Source: JAVBSC01 sp031547305
Lineage (GTDB): Bacteria > Desulfobacterota > Desulfovibrionia > Desulfovibrionales > Desulfovibrionaceae
Assembly: GCA_031547305.1 (NCBI GenBank)
Contig: JAVBSC010000045.1
Span: 1 to 51,867, forward strand
DNA: 51,867 bases
Reading direction: 5' to 3'
The translations under genes were made by a program, and so were the position numbers. The notes beneath the pieces are model-generated. The model had not been told where the DNA came from. It was given only the letters and a program-made list of their open reading frames with translations, and ran no database searches. Positions 39,835 through 48,372 of this stretch are shown piece by piece (the stretch's first letter is position 1; the number at the start of each line of letters is the position of its first letter).

Positions 39835-40722
39835 TCAAGTATTCTTCGTGATTTCCGTGCCTATGCCGCTGTCCGTGAACAGCTCCAGCAGGATGCAGTT
39901 TTCCACGCGGCCGTCAATGATCATGGCTTTGTCCACGCCTTCCTGGAGGGCCTCCAGGCAGCATTTGATCTTGGGGATCATGCCGCCCTGGATTGTGCCG
40001 TCCGCGAACAGGGACCAGGCGTCCCTGACGGTCAGGGAGCGGATCAGCTCCCTGCTTTTATCCAGCAGGCCGGCCACGTCCGTAAGCAGAAGGAGCCGTT
40101 TGGCCTTCAGCGCTCCGGCCACGGCCCCGGCCACGGAATCCGCATTGATGTTGTAGGTGGTGCCTTCGTCGTCCACGCCCACCGGGGCGATCACCGGAAT
40201 GAAGCCGTCGCGGGCCAGGGAGTCCAGCAGGCGTGTTTCCACGCCCATGACCTCGCCCACCTTGCCCAGGTCGATGATTTCCGGGGCGCGGGATTCCTGG
40301 TTGACGACCATTTCCAGCCGCCGGGCCTTGAGCAGGCGGCCGTCCTTGCCGGAAAGACCCACGGCCCGCAGGCCGGCCAGGTTGAGCTGGTTGACGATTT
40401 CCTTGTTCACCCGGCCCACCAGGACCATTTCCACCACGTCCATGGTGGCGTCGTCCGTAATGCGCTGGCCTTCGCGGAAAGTCGGCTCGATGTTGAGCTG
40501 CTTGAGCATCTGGTTGATCTGCGGCCCGCCGCCGTGCACGACCACCGGGTTGATGCCCACGTGCTTGAGCAGGGCCACGTTAAGGGCGAAGGCCCGCTTC
40601 AAGGCTTCGTCCTTCATGGCGTGTCCGCCGTATTTTATGACCACGGTTTCGCCGCTGAAGCGCCGCATGTAGGGAAGGCATTCAATAAGCAGTTTGGCAC
40701 GTTCCTGGGTGCGATCCATCAT
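39835..40722 (-). CDS. argB: acetylglutamate kinase
   Basis: Phosphorylates N-acetylglutamate in arginine synthesis. Conserved motifs: VVIKYGGHAM near 27-36, VVVHGGGPQIN near 61-71, and the nucleotide-binding VGLSGKDG. NINADSVAGAVA and the C-terminal GGMIPK and IIDGR complete the family pattern. 295 residues, full length. AGAGGT is upstream of the adjacent ATGs at 40722 and 40719. No other arg genes are nearby. The region 15 bases upstream is the second MITE-like repeat, and the stop abuts a ParE remnant. Confidence 0.96.
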   Translation of the reverse strand: MMDRTQERAKLLIECLPYMRRFSGETVVIKYGGHAMKDEALKRAFALNVALLKHVGINPVVVHGGGPQINQMLKQLNIEPTFREGQRITDDATMDVVEMVLVGRVNKEIVNQLNLAGLRAVGLSGKDGRLLKARRLEMVVNQESRAPEIIDLGKVGEVMGVETRLLDSLARDGFIPVIAPVGVDDEGTTYNINADSVAGAVAGALKAKRLLLLTDVAGLLDKSRELIRSLTVRDAWSLFADGTIQGGMIPKIKCCLEALQEGVDKAMIIDGRVENCILLELFTDSGIGTEITKNT

Positions 40723-40736
40723 TATTACCTCTTTTC

Positions 40737-40869
40737 AGAGCATTTTGACTTTGAGATTAAACAATGCAAGTTTCCCAAGCGGTATAGGGTTTCGCTTGTA
40801 ACAATGCGAGATTCTCAAGATAAACGACACGCTTCACGCCTGCCGAGCAATTTCGAAGTGAACCTGTCT
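40737..40869. mobile_element. 133-bp MITE-like repeat, copy 2
   Basis: Begins AGAGCATTTTGACTTTGAG and ends CTGCCGAGCAATTTCGAAG..CTGTCT; aligns throughout with 34331-34483 but lacks its 15-base duplication. Terminal inverted repeats are weaker than in copy 1 (AGAGCA versus AGACAG). Its right end overlaps the TAG stop of the exported-protein gene at 40868-40870, and its left end lies 15 bases before argB. Confidence 0.65.
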
Positions 40870-41587
40870 AATATTCAGGGTCCGGCAGCGACGCTATCCT
40901 GCGGCACTGGGCCAGTATTTTTTCCTCAGCGGCCTGTCCGGTCAGAACCGGCGGCTTGGGCTGGGCCGGGTCCGGCACTACTCCCTGTTTTTCCTCCAGG
41001 GCCAGCAGTCTGGCTTCCAGGTGCTCGTCCTCCGGGGAAGGATCCTCAATCAGCAGCCAGTACATGGATGTGTACGAAGGATCCCGGTGCGAAATCTGCG
41101 TGCCCAATACCAGCCAGTCCCGCCGGCCGTTGCCGTTATAATCCAGGGTGGCGAAAACCACAAAGCTGCACAGCAGCTCATAAGAGTCCGCGGAGCAGAC
41201 ATCGCGCCGGACGATTGCATCGCGCCAGCCCGGCTGTTTGAGAAACTGCATGCCCTGCGGGGAAAGCGCCTTGGCCAGGGAGGAGAAGGAGCGCAAATAC
41301 AGTTTGTCGCGCAACACTTCGCCATAGGAGGCCGGCAGGTATTCCGACGGGTTCAGGGCCGGATCCGGCGGGATGTACGGGGCGGTCCGCCATTCCGGGG
41401 GAAGGTTTATGGGAACCCGCACGGCCAGTGACGGGCTGACGGCCAGAAAATCCCCCATGATGCCGGGATCGCAGACTTCCACCGGAAGCTCCGCGCCGTT
41501 GCGCTTGAAATGAAGAAATCCCTCAACGCAGCCGAAGCAGAGAACCGGCAGAAGGAACAGGGCCAGGATGGCGCGCTTGGAAAACAT
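40868..41587 (-). CDS. exported protein or lipoprotein, unknown function
   Basis: 239 residues. The hydrophobic N-terminus (AILALFLLPVLCFGC) is a signal peptide; cysteine 20 follows F-G, which is close to but not a classical lipobox, so lipidation is uncertain. A DYNGNGRRDW segment near residue 150 resembles a calcium-binding DxNxN loop or an integrin-type repeat. The C-terminus is charged. Its stop codon lies in the end of the MITE-like repeat, so the original C-terminus could have been altered. No family recognised. Confidence 0.6.
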   Translation of the reverse strand: MFSKRAILALFLLPVLCFGCVEGFLHFKRNGAELPVEVCDPGIMGDFLAVSPSLAVRVPINLPPEWRTAPYIPPDPALNPSEYLPASYGEVLRDKLYLRSFSSLAKALSPQGMQFLKQPGWRDAIVRRDVCSADSYELLCSFVVFATLDYNGNGRRDWLVLGTQISHRDPSYTSMYWLLIEDPSPEDEHLEARLLALEEKQGVVPDPAQPKPPVLTGQAAEEKILAQCRRIASLPDPEY

Positions 41588-41596
41588 AAAAATCCT

Positions 41597-43168
41597 TTAG
41601 GACAATCTTTCACGCAGGGCCAGGGAAGTCCTTGTCAGGCCCAGGCCGCCCACGGTGCAGCGCAGCGAAAGAGGCAACTGCCGGCCCGCGTCATATACCG
41701 CCGCGATAGTTTCATCAAGAGGGATGACCTTGTCAAAGCCGGCCAGGGCCATGTTGGCGCAGGCCACGGCGTTAAGCGCGCCCAGGATGTTCTTGCCCAG
41801 GCAGGGCACCTCCACCCGGTCAGCCACGGGATCGCAGGCCAGGCCGGTTAAGTTCTGCAGGGCCATGGACGCCGCGTCCAGGCAATGCCGGGCCGTGCCG
41901 CCCAAAAGATGGGCGATGCCGGCCGCGGCCATGGCGGAACCGGCCCCGCATTCCACCTGGCACCCGGCCACTTCGGCCGCGAAGGTGGCGGATTCCGCAA
42001 TGAACACGCCGATCATCCCGGCCGCCAGCATGGCCTTGACCAGTTCCGCCCGCTCCGTGCCCATGGCCCGGCCGTAACCGAGCAGCGCGCCGGGCAGGCA
42101 GCCGCAGGAGCCGGCCGTTGGCGCGGCCACAATCACCCGCATGGCGCTCTTGGCCTCCATGATGGCGGTCACGCACTCGATCACGCTGTTCAGCCAGGCG
42201 CTGCGCACCAGTGCGCCGTTTTTCCGGCCCTCGGCGATTTTATACGCTTGCGGCCCCAGGATGCGGTCCGGGTAATCCGTACCGGCCAGCCCCTCGGCCA
42301 GGCTGTTTTCCATAATGGCGAACAGCTCGCCCATTTGCGTAAAAACATGCTCGTCGGAAGCCCCGCCACGCCGGCTTTCATATACACAGGCCAGACGCCA
42401 CAGGGGCAAGGCATCTTCTTCCGCGTAAGCCAGCAGTTCCTCGGCGGTCCTGAACGGCACGCCGCAACCCGGCCTGGATGGCGTCGGCAGGAAGGGCGTG
42501 AGGTGGACCCCATCCCGCAGGCCTGGCAGGGCTTGCAGGGCGTTCAGTGCGGAGGCGGAAAAAGGAGCGGCCCGCTTGAGGTTGAAAAATCGCCGCTCCG
42601 CGCTTTCCGCCGTCTGGATTACAGCTTCCGGCCCGGCCAGGGCTTGCAGGGCGGCGCGAAGTTCCGCTTGCGGAGCGCTCCCGGCCTTATCAAAAAGCAG
42701 CAGGCTTTCAAACCAGCCTCCGTCAATGCTCACGGAAAAGCCTTCAAAGGCGCGCATCTCGATCATGCCGCCGCCGACGGAAACGCCTTCCCAGGACCGG
42801 GAAACGCCGCCCGGCCCAAAGGCCCGGATGCGGTAATTATTGGGATGCTCCGCTCCGTAGTCGCTGATTTGGAAGCTGACGTCCAGGCCCTGACGTTGCG
42901 CCATGGCCAGGGCTTCAGGCACGCGGGGGTCCGCCAGATCCAGACCGAGCAGGCCGCTGACAAAGCCCATGTCCGTGCCGTGCCCGTGGTAGGATGCCGC
43001 CAGGGAGCCGTTGGCGTCGAATTCCACGACCGCCCGGCTGACCAGACCGCCCAATGACTGGCGTACCAAAGCGCCGATGCGGGCCGATCCGGCCACATGG
43101 GAACTGGATGCCCCGCGCATGACCGGGCCGATGACATCGTTAAAAATACTGGCCGGCTGTTTATCCAT
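41597..43168 (-). CDS. sdaA: L-serine dehydratase, iron-sulfur, single-chain
   Basis: Deaminates L-serine to pyruvate with a [4Fe-4S] cluster. The N-terminal beta domain (IGPVMRGASSSHVAGSARIG) is fused to the C-terminal alpha domain. Cluster-ligand regions are visible: TAGSCGCLPGA, GCQVECGAGSAMAAAG and CDPVADRVEVPCLGKN. 523 residues, slightly longer than E. coli SdaA, with a longer middle. It provides pyruvate and ammonia, and pyruvate is a favoured electron donor in sulfate reducers. It lies between the exported protein and deacetylase genes, with about ten bases on each side. Confidence 0.93.
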   Translation of the reverse strand: MDKQPASIFNDVIGPVMRGASSSHVAGSARIGALVRQSLGGLVSRAVVEFDANGSLAASYHGHGTDMGFVSGLLGLDLADPRVPEALAMAQRQGLDVSFQISDYGAEHPNNYRIRAFGPGGVSRSWEGVSVGGGMIEMRAFEGFSVSIDGGWFESLLLFDKAGSAPQAELRAALQALAGPEAVIQTAESAERRFFNLKRAAPFSASALNALQALPGLRDGVHLTPFLPTPSRPGCGVPFRTAEELLAYAEEDALPLWRLACVYESRRGGASDEHVFTQMGELFAIMENSLAEGLAGTDYPDRILGPQAYKIAEGRKNGALVRSAWLNSVIECVTAIMEAKSAMRVIVAAPTAGSCGCLPGALLGYGRAMGTERAELVKAMLAAGMIGVFIAESATFAAEVAGCQVECGAGSAMAAAGIAHLLGGTARHCLDAASMALQNLTGLACDPVADRVEVPCLGKNILGALNAVACANMALAGFDKVIPLDETIAAVYDAGRQLPLSLRCTVGGLGLTRTSLALRERLS

Positions 43169-43177
43169 TTTTTGCCC

Positions 43178-44284
43178 CTAAGCATGAAAGCGGGAGTACA
43201 AATTACCCCAGAACGGGCTGGAATACAGGCGCACCCGGCTGAGCAGCCAGGCGCCGCTTTTGCTTTTAGCCTTGAAGCGCCGCACGGCCAACGGGCTGCC
43301 GGGTTGGTTGGCCCCGCTTTTTACGGTGTAAAACACCCTGAAGCCGGCTTCTTGCCCCGCTTCCAGAGCCGCCCGGCAATAGGTCCCCCAGGGCCAGCAA
43401 AAGCTGTTGACCGCATGCCCCAATTCCCGCGTGAGAATATCCCGGCAGGCCAACATTTCTCCGGCCAGGCGCGCGGACCGTTCCGCCTCGCTTTCGTAAG
43501 CGCCCAGGTTGCCGGCAAAGGAAGCCAGAAGCGCTTGCAGCTCCCGCCGGCCGGATTCCCGGCGGAAAAACTCCACAGCCCCGGCGTAATTCTGCGGCAC
43601 CAGCTTTTTTATGGCTTCGGCCAGGGATGGGTTGGGCACAAAGGCGCGCTCGGCCAAGGCGGATTTTTGCTTAAATTTCGGCAGCCCCCAGATTATCGGA
43701 TGCAGGCTTCGGTAAAAGGTTCGCACCTGGTGCCCAGGCTCGTAAAAGCCCTGATATTCCGGACCATTAAAAACACCCAGATGCCCCATGGAATGCGCGG
43801 CCACGGCCATGACGCCGCTTTTTTCCATCAGCCTGGCCTCTTCCCAGTTCAGGAACAAATCCAGGCGCTCCTTGTGCCCAAGGGCGTTCGGCTTAACCGG
43901 TTCGTCCACTTTGGGCAGATCTTCCGCCCCCACCCTGCCGGCCCACAGGTCTTCCAGGGTGGAACGCGCCGGGCCGCCCGGCTCCAGGCGTTCGCACACC
44001 GCGAAAACGACGCCGCAGTGCCCGTATTTGCGCAAGATAGGCCAGGCATAGACGTAATTGTCCAGATAGCCGTCGTCAAAGGTGATCAGCGCCGATTTGG
44101 GCGGCAGAGGCGCGCCTTCGGCCAGAAAAGCCTCGGCCTCGGCCAGGCTCACGCCGCGCCAGCCGGCCCTGGCCAGGGCGGCGCAATGCTCCTCGAACAA
44201 TTCCGGGCTGACTGATATGGAATTCGGATAGCGGCTTATATAGTGATACATAAGCACGGGCAGGCTTTTTAATATTCCGCGCAT
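43178..44284 (-). CDS. polysaccharide deacetylase family protein
   Basis: 368 residues with the NodB homology fold: PVLMYHYIS near 9-17, the catalytic TFDDGYLDN with D70 and D71, and the metal-binding HSMGH near 164-168. The C-terminal FCWPWGTYC and FYTVKSGANQPG motifs complete the pattern. It likely removes N-acetyl or N-linked groups from cell-envelope glycans. An N-terminal signal peptide is not evident, so it may work in the cytoplasm on LPS or capsule precursors. ATG 44284, divergent from the dnaJ-like gene. It may share a transcript with sdaA. Confidence 0.85.
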   Translation of the reverse strand: MRGILKSLPVLMYHYISRYPNSISVSPELFEEHCAALARAGWRGVSLAEAEAFLAEGAPLPPKSALITFDDGYLDNYVYAWPILRKYGHCGVVFAVCERLEPGGPARSTLEDLWAGRVGAEDLPKVDEPVKPNALGHKERLDLFLNWEEARLMEKSGVMAVAAHSMGHLGVFNGPEYQGFYEPGHQVRTFYRSLHPIIWGLPKFKQKSALAERAFVPNPSLAEAIKKLVPQNYAGAVEFFRRESGRRELQALLASFAGNLGAYESEAERSARLAGEMLACRDILTRELGHAVNSFCWPWGTYCRAALEAGQEAGFRVFYTVKSGANQPGSPLAVRRFKAKSKSGAWLLSRVRLYSSPFWGNLYSRFHA

Positions 44285-44313
44285 GAAAACCTTTTTAACC
44301 TTATCCTTATTGC

Positions 44314-44341
44314 TTGACTAGCGGCTCCCCGCGCTTATTTT
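44314..44341 (+). promoter_or_regulatory. possible promoter of the dnaJ-like gene
   Basis: TTGACT (44314-44319), 16 bp, TATTTT (44336-44341), in the 100-base gap before the dnaJ-like gene. A GCGG-CTCC-CCGC stem lies in the spacer. The preceding CTTGACT resembles one half of a HAIR-type heat-shock operator, but no partner half is visible. Confidence 0.35.
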
Positions 44342-44384
44342 TTAAAGGGTTGCAGGCAGCCTGAATGAAGGAGAGCTATACGAG

Positions 44385-45326
44385 ATGGCCGTTGAATACA
44401 AGGACTATTACAAACTGCTGGGGGTTTCCCGCGGCGCGTCCAAAGAAGAAATCAGCAAGGCGTATAAAAAGCTCGCCCGCAAGTATCATCCGGATTTAAA
44501 CCCGGACAACAAAGGCGCGGAAGCGAAGTTTAAAGACATTAACGAAGCCTACGAAGTCCTGAAGGACGACGAAAAGCGCCGTTTGTACGACCAGTTGGGC
44601 CCCAACTGGCAGCACGGCCAGAATTTTCAGCGCCCGCAGGGTTTTGAGAATTTTCAGTTCAACTTTGGCGGGCCTGGCGGCGGACAGCGCTTTGACGCTT
44701 CCGGGTTCAGCGACTTTTTTGAAACGTTGTTCGGCGGCGCGGGGCGCGGGGCGGGTTTCGGCCCGGATCCTTTCGGCGGTTTTTCCCAGCGTTCCCGCCG
44801 GGGCCGCGACGTAGAGGCGACTCTGGCCCTGACCCTGGAAGAAGCTTACACGGGCGGCAAAAAAAACCTGACCCTCCAGTCGCCGGAAGGTCCAAAAAAT
44901 CTGGCCGTGAACATTCCGGCCGGAGTGCGCGAAGGCGCGCGCATTCGCCTGGCCAGGCAGGGCCAGCCGGCCCAGAGCGGCGGCGAGCCCGGAGATTTAT
45001 ACCTGCGGGTGGAACTGTCCAGGCACAATAAATTCGGCCTGGACGGCAACAACGTCATCTACACCCTTAATCTGGCCCCCTGGGAGGCGGTCCTGGGCGT
45101 GAAAGCGCGCATTCCCACCCTGGACGGCGCGGTTGATTTGACCATCCCGCCGGGCCAGAGCAGCGGGAAAAAACTGCGTCTGCGCGGCAAAGGGATGGGC
45201 GGCGGACAGGACAAAGGGGATCAGTTCGTGGTCATCAACATTGTGGTGCCGGAATTCTCAAGCCCCAAGGAATTGGAACTCTGGAAAAAGCTGGCTGAAT
45301 CCTCAACATTTTCCGCCAGAGGTTGA
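44385..45326 (+). CDS. cbpA: DnaJ-family co-chaperone, CbpA type
   Basis: Stimulates DnaK. The J domain (1-70) has HPD at 35-37. A Gly/Phe-rich linker follows (FGGPGGGQRFDASGFSDFF), then two C-terminal substrate-binding domains (GRDVEATLALTLEEAY, VNIPAGVREGARIRL). There is no zinc-finger cysteine cluster, so this is a type II DnaJ/CbpA. 313 residues. GGAGAG stands ahead of ATG 44385. Its stop lies two bases before the ATG of the modulator gene. Confidence 0.92.
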   Translation: MAVEYKDYYKLLGVSRGASKEEISKAYKKLARKYHPDLNPDNKGAEAKFKDINEAYEVLKDDEKRRLYDQLGPNWQHGQNFQRPQGFENFQFNFGGPGGGQRFDASGFSDFFETLFGGAGRGAGFGPDPFGGFSQRSRRGRDVEATLALTLEEAYTGGKKNLTLQSPEGPKNLAVNIPAGVREGARIRLARQGQPAQSGGEPGDLYLRVELSRHNKFGLDGNNVIYTLNLAPWEAVLGVKARIPTLDGAVDLTIPPGQSSGKKLRLRGKGMGGGQDKGDQFVVINIVVPEFSSPKELELWKKLAESSTFSARG

Positions 45327-45328
45327 TC

Positions 45329-45652
45329 ATGGACATAAAAGCCAAAGAAAGCGCCCTGCCGGATCGTTCCGTGTACGTGGCTTTTGAGGAACTGGTGGTC
45401 ATTTGCGACAGCACCCCGGACCGCCTTAACGAACTGCTGGACCTTGGCTGGCTTTCGCCGGTAACCACGGCCAACAAGGAATCTTTGTTCCGATCGGACG
45501 ATGTATACAAAGTGCGCAAACTGGAACGCATCTGCGCGGATTTTGAAATACCCACCCTGGGCGGCACGATCATCGTGGATCTTCTGGCCCGCATCCAGAG
45601 GCTGGAGTCGCGCGTTCATGACTTGCAGGATCTTTTGAACACAAGGCCCTGA
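45329..45652 (+). CDS. MerR-like / CbpM-like chaperone modulator
   Basis: 107-residue protein with a MerR/HspR-like helix-turn-helix N-terminus (VYVAFEELVVICDSTPDRLNEL, broken here by position only) and a short coiled-coil end (LLARIQRLESRVHDLQDLL). CbpM inhibits CbpA in E. coli, and HspR represses chaperone genes in other bacteria; either activity is possible. It begins two bases after the cbpA stop with AGAGG upstream, and lies 86 bases before clpB. The gene order dnaJ-regulator-clpB is suggestive of an HspR-like regulon. The helix-turn-helix is degenerate, so DNA binding is not certain. Confidence 0.75.
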   Translation: MDIKAKESALPDRSVYVAFEELVVICDSTPDRLNELLDLGWLSPVTTANKESLFRSDDVYKVRKLERICADFEIPTLGGTIIVDLLARIQRLESRVHDLQDLLNTRP

Positions 45653-45672
45653 TAGATATTTTCTTTTTCATG

Positions 45673-45718
45673 TTGACAAAATGCAACAAGCGCTAATCTT
45701 AAAGCATAGCTTTAAGAT
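45673..45718 (+). promoter_or_regulatory. clpB promoter with perfect 10-bp-arm palindrome
   Basis: TTGACA (45673-45678) is a perfect -35 box. The -10 position (around 45696) falls on the palindrome ATCTTAAAGC-ATA-GCTTTAAGAT (45696-45718). This would place a repressor site on the -10 and start site. It matches neither CIRCE nor the HAIR consensus closely. Confidence 0.6.
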
Positions 45719-45738
45719 CTTATTGAGAGAGGAAGACT

Positions 45739-48330
45739 ATGGACCTTAAACAATTTACCGAAAAATCCCAGCAAGCCGTGGCCGAGGCCCAAAGCGCGGC
45801 CGTGCGCCTGGGGCACCAGGCCGTGGATGCCGAGCACCTTGCTCTTGCCCTTGTTGAGCAGGAAGACGGCCTGGTGCCGCGCCTGTTGGAGCGGGCCGGG
45901 TACAATCCCAAAACCTATGCGGGCACCCTGCTGGCCGAGCTGAAAAAGAAGCCCTCCGTGAGCGGGCCGGGAGCCAGCCAGGAACTGGGGGCCACCAACC
46001 GGCTGCGCGAGGTGCTCCTGCGCGCCCACGAGGCGGCCAAACGCATGAAGGACGAATACGTCAGCGTGGAGCATATTTTTTGCGAGCTGGCGGCCGAGTC
46101 CGCTTCCACGCCCATCGGCAAAGTAAACAAAACATTCTCTCTGAATCCGGAAAAGCTCCTGACCGCCCTGACCCAGATTCGCGGCTCGCAACGCGTGACC
46201 AGCCCCACCCCGGAAGACAGTTACGAAGCCCTGAGCAAGTACGGCCGCGACCTGGTGGAGGACGCCCGCAAGGGCAAACTGGACCCGGTAATCGGCCGGG
46301 ATGCGGAAATCCGGCGCTGCATCCGCATTCTTTCGCGCCGCACCAAGAACAACCCGGTGCTCATAGGCGAGCCGGGCGTGGGCAAAACCGCCATTGTGGA
46401 AGGCCTGGCCCATCGTATTCTAAAGGGCGACGTGCCGGAAAGCCTTAAAGGCAAGTCACTGTTCGCCCTGGATATGGGCGCGCTGATCGCCGGGGCCAAA
46501 TACCGCGGCGAATTTGAGGAACGCCTGAAGGCCGTGCTCAAGGAAGTGGAAAAATCCGATGGACGCATCCTGCTGTTCATTGACGAACTGCACACCATCG
46601 TGGGCGCCGGCCGCACGGATGGAGCCATGGACGCCAGCAACATTCTCAAGCCGATGCTGGCGCGCGGAGAACTGCACTGCATCGGCGCGACCACCCTGGA
46701 CGAGTACAGCAAATATATTGAAAAAGATCCGGCTCTGGAGCGCCGCTTCCAGCCGCTGCTGGTGGACGAACCCGGCCTGGAGGATGCCATTTCCATCCTG
46801 CGCGGCCTTAAGGAGCGCTTTGAGGTGCACCACGGCGTGCGCATAGCTGACGCGGCCATCGTGGAGGCGGTGACGCTTTCCGTGCGCTACATCAGCGACC
46901 GCCAGCTTCCGGACAAGGCCATTGACCTGATTGACGAGGCGGCCGCCAAAATCCGCACGGAAATAGACTCCATGCCATCGGATCTGGACGAAGCGGGCCG
47001 CAAGATCATGCAGTTGGAAATAGAGCGCGAAGCCCTGCGCCGGGAAACGGACGTTGCTTCCCGCGAGCGCCTGGAGCGTCTGGAAAACGAACTGGCCGAC
47101 CTGCGCGCCAGGCAGGCCGGGTTGCTGTCCCGCTGGGAAAAGGAAAAAGGCTCAATCGATAAAATCCGCACTATTAAGGAAGAAATCGAAAAAACCAGAC
47201 GCGACATTGAAGAGGCCGAACGCGCCTATGACCTGAACCGGGCGGCCGAGCTTAAATATTCCACCCTGCACCGTCTGGAAAAAGAACTGGCCGAAGCGGA
47301 CAGCGGCGAGGACCAGCCCGCAGCCCGCCTGCTCAAAGAAGAGGTGCGGCCCGAGGACGTGGCGGAAATAGTCGCCCACTGGACCGGCATACCGGTGACC
47401 AGGCTGCTGGAGTCGGAACGGGAAAAACTGCTCCGCCTGCCGGACGTGCTGCACGAGCGGGTCATCGGCCAGGATGAGGCCGTAACCGCCGTGTCCGAGG
47501 CCGTGCTGCGCTCCAGGGCCGGGTTGTCCGACCCCAACAGGCCCCTGGGCTCGTTCATCTTCCTCGGCCCCACCGGCGTGGGCAAGACCGAGCTGTGCAA
47601 GACCCTGGCCCAGGCCCTGTTTGACACGCAGGAGAACATGGTCCGCCTGGACATGAGCGAGTACATGGAAAAACACGCCGTGGCCCGCCTGATCGGCGCC
47701 CCCCCGGGCTATGTGGGATACGACGAGGGCGGCCAGCTTACCGAGGCCGTGCGCCGCAAGCCCTACAGCGTCATCCTGTTTGACGAAATTGAAAAAGCCC
47801 ATCCGGACGTGTTCAACACCCTGCTCCAGATTCTGGACGACGGGCGTCTTACAGACAGCCACGGCCGCACGGTGGACTTTAAAAACACCATAATCATCAT
47901 GACCTCGAACATCGGCTCGAACCTGCTCCTGGAAGGCATCAGCCCGGACGGCGAATTCGGGGACGGCGCGCGCGAGGCGGTCATGGGCGAGCTGCGCCGC
48001 CATTTCCGGCCGGAATTCCTGAACCGCGTGGACGAGACCGTGCTTTTCCGGCCCCTGCTGCGGGACCAGATCAAGAGCATTGTGGAACTTATGCTCAAAC
48101 AGCTGCGCGTCCGCCTGGAAGACCGCAAGATCAGCCTGGAGCTTTCGCCGGAAGCGGCGAATTTCATCGCGGACGCGGCTTACGATCCGGTTTACGGCGC
48201 CCGGCCCCTGCGCCGCTACCTGCAACAACGCGTGGAAACCCCGCTGGCCCGCAAGCTCATCAGCGGAGAACTGCGTGACGGACAAAAAGTGGAGATTGGC
48301 TTGAAGGACGAGGATTTGGTTTTTGAATAA
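45739..48330 (+). CDS. clpB: ATP-dependent disaggregase ClpB
   Basis: Hexameric AAA+ protein that pulls aggregated proteins apart with DnaK, DnaJ and GrpE. The Clp N domain (1-145) is followed by AAA1 with Walker A GEPGVGKT near 211. The coiled-coil M domain lies at about 405-530, and AAA2 has Walker A GPTGVGKT near 611 and Walker B LFDEIEKAHPD. The YGARPLRRYLQ sensor-2 motif is near the C-terminus. 863 residues, full length. GAGAGGAAG stands ahead of ATG 45739. A bidirectional terminator follows directly. Confidence 0.98.
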   Translation: MDLKQFTEKSQQAVAEAQSAAVRLGHQAVDAEHLALALVEQEDGLVPRLLERAGYNPKTYAGTLLAELKKKPSVSGPGASQELGATNRLREVLLRAHEAAKRMKDEYVSVEHIFCELAAESASTPIGKVNKTFSLNPEKLLTALTQIRGSQRVTSPTPEDSYEALSKYGRDLVEDARKGKLDPVIGRDAEIRRCIRILSRRTKNNPVLIGEPGVGKTAIVEGLAHRILKGDVPESLKGKSLFALDMGALIAGAKYRGEFEERLKAVLKEVEKSDGRILLFIDELHTIVGAGRTDGAMDASNILKPMLARGELHCIGATTLDEYSKYIEKDPALERRFQPLLVDEPGLEDAISILRGLKERFEVHHGVRIADAAIVEAVTLSVRYISDRQLPDKAIDLIDEAAAKIRTEIDSMPSDLDEAGRKIMQLEIEREALRRETDVASRERLERLENELADLRARQAGLLSRWEKEKGSIDKIRTIKEEIEKTRRDIEEAERAYDLNRAAELKYSTLHRLEKELAEADSGEDQPAARLLKEEVRPEDVAEIVAHWTGIPVTRLLESEREKLLRLPDVLHERVIGQDEAVTAVSEAVLRSRAGLSDPNRPLGSFIFLGPTGVGKTELCKTLAQALFDTQENMVRLDMSEYMEKHAVARLIGAPPGYVGYDEGGQLTEAVRRKPYSVILFDEIEKAHPDVFNTLLQILDDGRLTDSHGRTVDFKNTIIIMTSNIGSNLLLEGISPDGEFGDGAREAVMGELRRHFRPEFLNRVDETVLFRPLLRDQIKSIVELMLKQLRVRLEDRKISLELSPEAANFIADAAYDPVYGARPLRRYLQQRVETPLARKLISGELRDGQKVEIGLKDEDLVFE

Positions 48331-48372
48331 AAAAATAAGCGAGGGGGCCACGGCCCCCTCGCTTATTTTTTT
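48329..48372. terminator. bidirectional intrinsic terminator between clpB and the DHH gene
   Basis: A near-perfect stem of about 20 bp: A-run, TAAGCGAGGGGGCC (48336-48349) and its complement (48352-48365), then a T-run, with a 2-base apex. A/T runs on both sides let it stop transcripts from both converging genes. It includes both stop codons. Confidence 0.9.

Noticed and set aside
45696..45718. clpB palindrome as a CIRCE element
   Set aside because: CIRCE is TTAGCACTC-N9-GAGTGCTAA. The arms and spacer here differ, and the HAIR consensus (CTTGAGT-N7-ACTCAAG) also fits poorly.
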